This document shows positions 57,279 through 64,000 of a stretch of 64,000 bases of DNA, piece after piece. The notes beneath the pieces are model-generated. The model saw only the letters and a program-made list of their open reading frames with translations. It did no database searches and had not been told where the DNA came from. The first letter of the stretch is position 1; every line of letters starts with the position of its first letter. The stretch lies in assembly GCA_936920625.1 (NCBI GenBank), contig CAKZHC010000037.1, positions 29,152 to 93,151 on the forward strand, read 5' to 3'. Source of the DNA: an uncultured Enterobacteriaceae bacterium. GTDB taxonomy: Bacteria; Pseudomonadota; Gammaproteobacteria; Enterobacterales; Enterobacteriaceae. The translations under genes were made by a program, and so were the position numbers.

Positions 57279-58211
57279 TCAGGATAGGCTTATGGGATCC
57301 AGCCAACCCCACTTGTCAGGATGCTCGCCAGTGAACAGACCGAAAAAGGCTTTCTGAATACGCTCGGTTATCGGGCCACGTATGCCAGCGCTAACCTGGA
57401 TTCGATCAACACTGCGTACAGGCGTGATCTCCGCAGCAGTCCCCGACATAAACACTTCATCTGCCAGGTAGAGCGATTCACGCGAAAGTACCTGTTCATG
57501 TACTTCGATACCCATATCTTTTGCCAGCGTGATGATGGTATCTCGGGTAATACCCGGCAGTGCTGAAGAAGTGAACGGTGGCGTGAAAATCTTGCCATTT
57601 TTTACTTCAAAAAGATTTTCGCCTGAACCCTCTGAAACATAACCGTAAGTATCGAGCGCTATTCCCTCATGATATCCGTGGCGACGCGCTTCACTTCCCA
57701 CCAGTAGTGAGGAGAGATAATTACCACCCGCTTTCGCAGCAGTCGGCAGCGTATTGGGAGCCATACGATTCCAGGAAGAAATCATGGCATCAACGCCATG
57801 CTCCAGCGCATCGGCACCCAGATAAGTCCCCCAGGGAAAAGCAGCAATACAGACATCCGTGGTATAGCCATCAGGGGGAATTACCCCCAGCCCCACATCG
57901 CCAACAAAGACCAGAGGACGGATATAAGCGCTTTGCAGGTTATTTTCAACCAGCACTTCATGGCTGGCTTTCATCAGGGAATCTACACTGTAATTTACAG
58001 GCAAACGGTAGATTTTGGCAGAATCCTGCAGGCGTTGCATATGTTCCCGATGGCGAAAGATCGCTGCCCCTTTGTTGGTTTCATAACAACGAATACCCTC
58101 GAAGACAGACGTACCATAGTGTAGTGCATGCGACATAACACTTACTTTCGCCTCTTCCCATTTTACCATCTCACCATTGAGCCAGATAAAATCGGCTTTT
58201 TTCATCGTCAT
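57279..58211 (-). CDS. ilvE: branched-chain amino acid aminotransferase
   Basis: IlvE is the PLP-dependent transaminase for the last step of valine, leucine and isoleucine synthesis. It has 310 residues against 309. The fold-type IV signature is clear: HALHYGTSVFEGIRCYE near the N-terminus, the PLP lysine in PTAAKAGGNYLSSLLVG near residue 160, and EVFMSGTAAEITPV. It starts 24 bp after ilvM. The frame is intact. Confidence 0.97.
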   Translation of the reverse strand: MTMKKADFIWLNGEMVKWEEAKVSVMSHALHYGTSVFEGIRCYETNKGAAIFRHREHMQRLQDSAKIYRLPVNYSVDSLMKASHEVLVENNLQSAYIRPLVFVGDVGLGVIPPDGYTTDVCIAAFPWGTYLGADALEHGVDAMISSWNRMAPNTLPTAAKAGGNYLSSLLVGSEARRHGYHEGIALDTYGYVSEGSGENLFEVKNGKIFTPPFTSSALPGITRDTIITLAKDMGIEVHEQVLSRESLYLADEVFMSGTAAEITPVRSVDRIQVSAGIRGPITERIQKAFFGLFTGEHPDKWGWLDPISLS

Positions 58212-58235
58212 TTTTATTCCTTCGCGGTTTGCGCG

Positions 58236-58532
58236 TTATGTTACATAAGTGCTATCACTGAGTTGTGCAGAATAGCCGGGTGCCTTTTTTTGCAGGGGAT
58301 ACTGCTGAATTTCGATGCTTGACACGTCTGTCAGTTTTGTTAACTGTGTTGACAGCAAATTAACAGGCCGTTGACTGGCAACCATTATTTCAATGCTGAT
58401 ATTACCTGTTTGCACAATGGCTGCCATCTTCATGCTATGCACCTGAAACCCGCGATGACGGACAATTCGTAAAATACGCTCCATTATTTCCGACCGATGA
58501 CAGGCCTCAATCGACAGCTGATGCTGGTTCAT
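58236..58532 (-). CDS. ilvM: acetolactate synthase II small subunit
   Basis: IlvM is the regulatory ACT-domain subunit of acetohydroxyacid synthase II. The body (MNQHQLSIEACHRSEIMERI, IVRHRGFQVHSMKMAA, NISIEIMVASQRPVNLL) matches E. coli IlvM. It has 98 residues against 87; the extra residues are a polar C-terminal tail. Its ATG overlaps the ilvG TAA as TAATG, so the two subunits are translationally coupled. The frame is intact. Confidence 0.93.
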   Translation of the reverse strand: MNQHQLSIEACHRSEIMERILRIVRHRGFQVHSMKMAAIVQTGNISIEIMVASQRPVNLLSTQLTKLTDVSSIEIQQYPLQKKAPGYSAQLSDSTYVT

Positions 58533-60175
58533 TACACCCCCTTTATCATACTTTCGTTACTAGTATTTGGTGGAACCAGAGGCCAGACGTTTTCATACTC
58601 ACTGATGGCAACATGCAACATGTACGGACCCCTGCTCTGTAGCAAAGCAGACAATGCTGCATCAACTTCACTTTTTCGGGTAACACGCTGGCCCGGAATA
58701 CCAAAGGCGCTAGCCAGTATTAGAAAATCGGGATTATCAGAGAGATCAGTTTCGCTGTAGCGCTCGTCAAAAAATATTTGCTGCCACTGACGCACCATAC
58801 CGAGACGCTGATTATCCATAAGTACAATTTTAACTGGCAGTTGTTTGCGTTTGATGGTAGCGAGCTCCTGAACGTTCATCATAAAAGAGCCATCGCCAGA
58901 TATGCAGATAACCGTGTCTTCCGGCCGGCCAGTCTGCGCACCTACTGCGGCAGGTAAACCAAATCCCATGGTACCTAGTCCTCCAGAAGTGATAAAATTC
59001 TCCGGGCGGGTAAAGCGCATGTGCTGAGCTACCCACATTTGATGCTGACCTACATCAGTAGTTACTACGGCTGAATCTGATTTTCGATCAGAGAGCTGCT
59101 TTAAGAACAGAGGTGGATAGACAACTTCCCCTTGGGTGTCATAACACCAGTCACGCTCTTTTTTCAATGCTTGTACCTGACTACGCCAGTCGTTGATCGA
59201 TAACGAACACGCAAGCGCTGGCAGAAGCTGGATAAGATCCCCCTGAACCGCCACCTGTGCCTGACGCAATTTGTTAAGTTCTGCCAGATCTATGTCCAGA
59301 TGAATCACTTTGGCATGCGGAGCGAAAGTGTTCAGTGCTCCAGTGACACGATCATCAAATCGTGCGCCTGCCGCAATCAATAAATCACACTGTTGTACAG
59401 CGAGGTTAGCCGCTTCACTACCATGCATGCCGAGCATGCCAAGATAACACTCATCATCATGATTTAACGAGCCCAGCCCTTTCAGGGTAGATACAGCTGG
59501 TATGCCAGTCACTGATACAAAGCTACGTAGTTCAGAAACAGCCCCCGACAAACCCACTCCCCCTCCTGCATAGAGTATCGGTTTTTTAGCCTGTGCCAGC
59601 AAATCCCGTGCCTGCTGTAACGCGAGCGATGGCAAATTAATCTTTTTTTCGATCGGAGCCTGATAATGCTCGAATATCCCCTCCATACTCTGAATATCTT
59701 TGGGAATATCAATCAACACCGGGCCTGGACGATCAGAAGTCGCGATGATAAAAGCTTCAGACATTATTGCTGGTAGCTGTTCATGAGACTGCACCAGAAA
59801 ACTGTGTTTGGTACATGCCAATGACATGCCTAACATGTCTATCTCCTGAAAAGCATCCGTGCCAATGTTGGGCCGGGATACCTGGCCACTAATAGCAACC
59901 AGCGGAACCGAATCCAGCAGGGCGTCTGCTAGACCGGTTACCAGATTGGTAGCACCGGGACCAGAAGTAGCAATGCAAACACCCGTTTTTTTAGTAGCTC
60001 GTGCGTAACCAATGGCAGCCATAACGGCTCCCTGTTCGTGGCGACATAGCAGGTGCTCGATACGGCTACCATAGAGCGCATCATAAACCGGCATTATTGC
60101 TCCCCCGGGATACCCAAAAACATGTTTGACTCCCTGTGCCTCCAGTGCATGAACTACCCACTGTGCTCCTGTCAT
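58532..60175 (-). CDS. ilvG: acetolactate synthase II large subunit
   Basis: IlvG is the thiamine-diphosphate catalytic subunit that condenses pyruvate into acetolactate or acetohydroxybutyrate. The start MTGAQWVVHALEAQG has GGGAG upstream and gives 547 residues against 548. The catalytic Glu is in LLCRHEQGAVMAAIGYA, the TPP-Mg motif is GDGSFMMNVQELATIKRKQ, and TSGPGATNLVTGLADA is intact. The gene is open throughout, unlike the frameshifted ilvG of E. coli K-12. Expression is controlled by the upstream ilvL attenuator. Confidence 0.97.
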   Translation of the reverse strand: MTGAQWVVHALEAQGVKHVFGYPGGAIMPVYDALYGSRIEHLLCRHEQGAVMAAIGYARATKKTGVCIATSGPGATNLVTGLADALLDSVPLVAISGQVSRPNIGTDAFQEIDMLGMSLACTKHSFLVQSHEQLPAIMSEAFIIATSDRPGPVLIDIPKDIQSMEGIFEHYQAPIEKKINLPSLALQQARDLLAQAKKPILYAGGGVGLSGAVSELRSFVSVTGIPAVSTLKGLGSLNHDDECYLGMLGMHGSEAANLAVQQCDLLIAAGARFDDRVTGALNTFAPHAKVIHLDIDLAELNKLRQAQVAVQGDLIQLLPALACSLSINDWRSQVQALKKERDWCYDTQGEVVYPPLFLKQLSDRKSDSAVVTTDVGQHQMWVAQHMRFTRPENFITSGGLGTMGFGLPAAVGAQTGRPEDTVICISGDGSFMMNVQELATIKRKQLPVKIVLMDNQRLGMVRQWQQIFFDERYSETDLSDNPDFLILASAFGIPGQRVTRKSEVDAALSALLQSRGPYMLHVAISEYENVWPLVPPNTSNESMIKGV

Positions 60176-60258
60176 AGTTACGCTCCCATCGCTTTGCCGG
60201 TACGGTGACATCTTCTGCTTTTTATCATCATCTGCTTTTGCCCCCCGTAACGGCCTCA

Positions 60259-60296
60259 TAAAAAAACCCCGGACTGTTAAGTTCGGGGTTTTTTTG
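60259..60296 (-). terminator. ilv operon attenuator terminator
   Basis: In the minus direction a CCCCGAA/TTCGGGG-type stem (60265-60273 with 60282-60290) is followed by TTTTTTTATG. It lies 20 bp past the ilvL stop codon and 84 bp before ilvG, the classic position of the attenuator. Confidence 0.93.
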
Positions 60297-60313
60297 AGAA
60301 TCAGGTTTAATTT

Positions 60314-60412
60314 TTAAGCCATCTTTTTCTCGCTCACAGCCCCGGATTTGGCGATTATAATAATAATCACATTAATGGATGTCAGGCCGGCAGTCTCAAG
60401 TATGGCTTTCAT
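60314..60412 (-). CDS. ilvL: ilv operon leader peptide IlvL
   Basis: A 32-residue leader starting MKAILETAGL and containing INVIIIII (residues 13-20): six Ile codons and one Val codon in eight positions, one of them the rare ATA. Ribosome stalling on these codons when charged tRNA-Ile is scarce would prevent the attenuator from forming and let ilvGMEDA be transcribed. The E. coli leader (MTALLRVISLVVISVVVIII..., recalled) has the same design but is richer in Val and Leu. The stop codon at 60314-60316 lies at the expected distance from the attenuator. Confidence 0.88.
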   Translation of the reverse strand: MKAILETAGLTSINVIIIIIAKSGAVSEKKMA

Positions 60413-60698
60413 AGAAATTTAAAAACCGCATGTATTCGAAGTGGTAGCTACAGAGTTACCATAGTTTTCAGGTGTAATTCAACATTTTTATTCAATCAGT
60501 TGCCATAATATGTATACATCTTACAAGTGCCGAATACGCAAACACTACCAAGCAAACTCTCAATTTTTGATCTTTATTCCCTAATTCACTGCACACGATT
60601 TAGGTGAATAAAAGTCAATTGCGAAGCTGTACGGAATTTTTGATTAAAGTAGTCGCAAGGAGAATCCTTTCCCAGCATGCTGCTGCAAAGGAGTCATA

Positions 60699-62217
60699 AT
60701 GTCACTATCAATCGTCTATACCCGCGCTGCAATTGGCATTGATGCGCCTCAAGTCATTGTGGAAGTACATATCAGCAATGGGCTTCCCGCACTTTCACTT
60801 GTCGGATTGCCTGAAACAACGGTAAAAGAGGCCAGAGACAGGGTCCGTAGCGCTATTCTTAACAGCGGATTCATCTTTCCAGCGCAACGAATTACCGTCA
60901 ATCTGGCACCAGCCAATCTTCCCAAAGAGGGAGGACGCTACGATTTACCTATTGCAGTAGCAATTCTGGCAGCTTCTAAGCAGCTCCCCGACAGCCTTCT
61001 TACTAACTATGAGTTTGTCAGTGAGTTGGCACTAACCGGTGAATTACGACGTGTTCATGGAGCAATCCCGGCCGCAATGGCAGCATCAAATTCCGGCAGG
61101 CAGCTTGTACTCTCGTCTGAAAATCAACATGAAGCAGGGTTGATTAAAACAAGTGCATGTCTGATAGCAAGCCACTTACAAGAAGTGTGTGGTTTTCTCC
61201 ACAGTCAGTTCACGTTGCCTGTTGCAACGACACAGTTTGAGCAACAGCCCGAGGCTGATACACTTTGTCTTTCTGAAGTCATTGGCCAGCAACATGCCAA
61301 GCGAGGTCTGGAGATCACTGCTGCGGGTGGCCATAACCTTTTACTTTTAGGGCCACCGGGAACTGGCAAAGCTATGCTTGCATTGCGCCTTCCCGGATTG
61401 TTACCACCCTTGAATGAAACAGAAGCGCTTGAAAGCGCTGCCATAACCAGTCTTGTGTCTGCAGAATCACTCTGGCAAACATGGCGTAAACGGCCTTTCA
61501 GAGCACCACACGACTTCACGCTATGCGTTAATTGGGGGAGGGGCTATCCCCAGGCCCGGCGAAATTTCGCTTGCACATCATGGGGTACTATTCCTTGATG
61601 AACTGCCTGAATTCGGCAGAGCGACATTGGATACATTGCGTGAACCATTAGAATCAGGCGAAATAAGCCTGTCGCGTGCACGGGCTAAAATAACTTACCC
61701 TGCCCGCTTTCAGTTGATTGCAGCAATGAACCCCAGTCCGACAGGACATTATGCCGGCAATCATAACCGTGCATCACCAGAACAAACTCTGCGTTATCTT
61801 TCCAGACTGTCCGGCCCTCTTCTTGACCGCTTTGATTTATCACTGGAGGTACCACTTTTACCGCCTGGAATGCTCAGCAAATTAGATCACCAAAGTGAAA
61901 ACAGTGAAACAGTTCGAGCCAGAGTTTGCCGGGCCAGAGAGAGGCAATTACAGCGTTGTGGGCGAATCAACGCCACAATGACAAATCGTGAAATTAACGA
62001 ATATTGCAGAATTAGCAGCGAAGATTCAAAGTGGCTGGAAGCGCTACTCAATCAGTTGGGCTTGTCAGTACGAGCCTGGAAGAAGTTACTTAAAGTTGCC
62101 CGTACTTTGGCCGATCTTGCCGATCAGCCTGAAATCTGCCGTGAACACTTATAGGAAGCAATAAGTTACCGGGCCATAGACCGGCTGCTCATTTATTTAC
62201 GCAACGAGCTGGCATGA
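60699..62217 (+). pseudogene. yifB: yifB, Mg-chelatase-like AAA ATPase (ComM family), frameshift and amber codon
   Basis: YifB belongs to the ComM family, helicases that extend branch migration during integration of transformed DNA. The first frame (ATG 60699 behind AAAGGAG) runs through the N-terminal domain and Walker A to FRAPH, then goes out of frame near 61506 within a CAC-rich run; about 5 bp seem to be lost. The second frame (HHTTSRYALIGGGAIP, then LDELPEF and SPTGHYAGNH) continues to TAG 62152-62154, which replaces a Gln codon; conserved sequence (EAISYRAIDRLLIYL) continues to TGA 62217. In addition Walker A reads GPPGTGKAML with Ala where Thr is expected. Three lesions make loss of function near certain. 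Confidence 0.9.
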
Positions 62218-62493
62218 GAACTCTTCGTAACTAATATATTAATTAAATATCATGATATCAGAAAGATTTTTAACTCAACGTATTACAATTGTGATAAAAA
62301 CCGAACCAGCGCACATTTACAGCAACGAAGCGGTTAATGTGCGCTTAATAACTTTAACTTACTATTCAGGCTGGAATAAATTAGCGCAACTATTACGGGA
62401 TTATAGTGATTAAGCCCAACCAGCCAACTACTGATGCTTTATTATACATCAGAAAAAGGACATTATGCTTAACCAGCTGCCACCACTAATAAT
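62218..62493. other. yifB-maoP convergent gap with terminator hairpin
   Basis: GCGCACATT (62309-62317) pairs exactly with AATGTGCGC (62336-62344), followed by TTAATAACTTT. It probably terminates yifB or maoP transcripts. Nothing else is seen. Confidence 0.5.
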
Positions 62494-62832
62494 TTAATCA
62501 TCGCTATCAGTGTAATCTTCTATACCCTCCATCTGCGGTTTGCCTCCAGATAGTGTATGGAAACGTTTAGGCCGCTTAATTCGCGCCATATATTTGCTCC
62601 ATACCCGCTCAGCTTCGGTTTGGGGTTCTCGTTGTCCCCGGCAGACTTCTAAAAACTTGCGCTCTTCATCTGTAACAGGCTCACGCCTGGCCAGATTCAG
62701 TTCGTTAAAAGCATAACCATGGCGTTCCAGCAATTGAGCTTCCTTAATAGTAAAATCGCCATGCCGGGAGAAACCACGTGGATAATTTTTATTATCAAAA
62801 AAACGATTTGCAGTAGTGAAGCTTTCCGTCAT
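62494..62832 (-). CDS. maoP: macrodomain Ori protein MaoP
   Basis: MaoP (YifE) helps set the Ori macrodomain of the chromosome with the maoS site in E. coli. It has 112 residues, the same length as in E. coli, and is almost identical: NRFFDNKNYPRGFSRHGDFT, KEAQLLERHGYAFNELNL, VWSKYMARIKRPKRFHTLSG and the acidic end EDYTDSDD. It is divergent from hdfR. The neighbourhood yifB-maoP-hdfR-trpT is that of E. coli, close to the origin. Confidence 0.96.
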   Translation of the reverse strand: MTESFTTANRFFDNKNYPRGFSRHGDFTIKEAQLLERHGYAFNELNLARREPVTDEERKFLEVCRGQREPQTEAERVWSKYMARIKRPKRFHTLSGGKPQMEGIEDYTDSDD

Positions 62833-62953
62833 TTTACACGCTCCTGATTCTTTAATGGTCGTGCTATTTATGGCGCGGAGTATTGGTTACACTTGACAAA
62901 GTGTAAAACAAAAGATTTAAATCACAACGACAAATTATTTTTAGGAGATAGTA

Positions 62954-63778
62954 GTGGATACGGAATTACTAAAAACTTTCCTCGAAGTAAGCAGAACCCG
63001 CCATTTCGGGCGAGCTGCTGAGTCACTCTATCTGACACAATCTGCCATTAGTTTTCGCATACGACAACTGGAAAATCAACTTGGTGTTAATTTATTTACA
63101 CGCCATCGTAATAACATTCGTCTCACTTCTGCTGGCGAGCGTCTGCTTCCCTATGCAGAAAACCTAATGCATACCTGGTTGGTTGCAAAAAAAGAAGTAT
63201 CGCTTACTCAACAGCAGCAAGAGCTATCAATTGGAGCCAGTGCCTCGCTCTGGGAAGTCTATCTCACTTCCTGGCTGCAAACACTATATAAAAATATGGA
63301 TAAGTTACGTATTGAAGCCCGCATTGCACAACGTCACCTTCTTGTTAAACAGCTACATGAACGCCAGCTGGATCTGCTCATCACCACTGAAGCTTCCAAA
63401 ATGGACGAACTAAACAATCAGCAAATAGGGCACATTGCTCTCACCCTTTTTAAATCAAAACACAGCGAAGAATGCAACAAATACGACTACATCAAACTAG
63501 AGTGGGGAGCTGATTTCCATCAGCATGAAAACTTTATGGCTGGGGCAGACGATATTCCTGTACTGACAACAACCTCTGCTCATTTGACCCGCCAGTTACT
63601 GCACACTACAGATGCCTGTGCCTTTTTACCTGACAGCTGGAATGAAAAATATGGGGATTTAATAAGAATGCCCGATATTCCTGTCGCTGTCCGCCCCCTC
63701 TATGCTGTCTGGCTACAGAATAATGATAAACAAACACATATCCGGGAATTACTAAAATTCCAGATTAATACAAAATGA
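62954..63778 (+). CDS. hdfR: LysR-type regulator HdfR
   Basis: HdfR represses the flagellar master operon flhDC and affects glutamate synthase genes in E. coli (recalled). The product has 274 residues against 279. The N-terminal winged helix (MDTELLKTFLEVSRTRHFGR, SLYLTQSAISFRIRQLENQLG, VNLFTRHRNNIRLTSAGE) is nearly the same as in E. coli; the effector domain is more divergent but complete. The start is GTG at 62954 with AGGAG about 9 bp upstream. The frame is intact. Confidence 0.93.
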   Translation: MDTELLKTFLEVSRTRHFGRAAESLYLTQSAISFRIRQLENQLGVNLFTRHRNNIRLTSAGERLLPYAENLMHTWLVAKKEVSLTQQQQELSIGASASLWEVYLTSWLQTLYKNMDKLRIEARIAQRHLLVKQLHERQLDLLITTEASKMDELNNQQIGHIALTLFKSKHSEECNKYDYIKLEWGADFHQHENFMAGADDIPVLTTTSAHLTRQLLHTTDACAFLPDSWNEKYGDLIRMPDIPVAVRPLYAVWLQNNDKQTHIRELLKFQINTK

Positions 63779-63862
63779 AACGATAAAAGACAATCCAGCA
63801 TACTCAAAACAAGCAGGAACTACAGTAATTAATACCTAGTATAATTATTGAAAATTATCTTT

Positions 63863-63938
<76 letters not shown>

Positions 63939-63946
63939 ATTAAAGA

Positions 63947-64000
63947 TGGCGGAACGGACGGGGCTCGAACCCGCGACCCCCTGCGTGACAGGCAGGTATT
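63947..64000 (-). tRNA. aspT: tRNA-Asp (anticodon GTC), partial at window edge
   Basis: The 3' 54 nt are present on the minus strand: anticodon stem-loop CCTGCCTGTCACGCAGG with GTC, T-arm GGGTTCGAGCCCC, and acceptor GTCCGTTCCGCCA with encoded CCA. The 5' part lies beyond the window. It is separated from tRNA-Trp by 8 bp. An rRNA operon probably lies to the right. Confidence 0.95.

Overview
The window is chromosomal DNA from a gammaproteobacterium of the order Enterobacterales. Gene content and protein similarity (recalled from memory, no search run) fit Erwiniaceae best, i.e. an Erwinia- or Pantoea-like organism. Housekeeping genes are close to their E. coli counterparts, but the stretch is peppered with broken genes: zntA, a LysE-family transporter, iolH, iolD, iolC, an esterase, tauA, ilvY and yifB. 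That is roughly one gene in six. Most lesions are single indels or single nonsense codons in otherwise well-conserved sequence. This is the pattern of recent relaxed selection, as in a host-restricted or insect-associated lineage. That lifestyle is inference, and homopolymer sequencing errors could explain some of the lesions.

Layout. 1-4.5 kb: tail of an unknown gene, yhjD, then sbp, pfkA and fieF on the minus strand. 5.6-9.8 kb: yhhN, zntA (frameshifted, behind an intact ZntR-type operator), tusA and yhhQ (behind a preQ1-I-like riboswitch). 9.9-22.7 kb: remains of a LysE-type exporter, then a myo-inositol catabolic cluster: iolE, iolH*, iolG, iolD* on minus, iolC* and iolR on plus, iolB and iolA on minus, iolI on plus (* = broken). 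22.7-24.3 kb: gene-poor, with a solitary ParG-like ribbon-helix-helix gene. 24.3-37.6 kb: proP, pitA, uspB, uspA, rsmJ, prlC, rlmJ, an ElaC-type RNase Z gene, gor, a carbonic anhydrase and an EamA-type transporter. 37.7-40.1 kb: an ABC exporter gene fused by deletion to the middle of an esterase gene. 40.1-41.5 kb: AT-rich gap. 41.5-45 kb: tauABCD with tauA frameshifted. 45.3-49.3 kb: rep and ilvC. 49.6-50.5 kb: ilvY*. 50.9-53.4 kb: an AT-rich two-gene island (AmiD-like amidase and S8 subtilase, both without signal peptides) between ilvY and ilvA. 53.8-60.4 kb: ilvLGMEDA with its attenuator. 60.7-63.8 kb: yifB*, maoP, hdfR. The right edge holds tRNA-Trp and part of tRNA-Asp on the minus strand, the order seen downstream of the E. 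coli rrnC operon.

How the genes work together. Branched-chain amino acid synthesis (ilvG, M, E, D, A and ilvC) looks fully intact with leader-peptide attenuation, although the ilvC activator gene ilvY is broken. Inositol degradation is almost certainly dead: the THcHDO hydrolase has lost its N-terminal domain and the kinase gene carries two lesions. Taurine uptake has lost its binding protein while the permease, ATPase and dioxygenase remain open. Sulfate uptake (sbp) and phosphate uptake (pitA) look intact. The two best candidates for something undescribed are the amidase/subtilase island and the orphan ParG-like gene.
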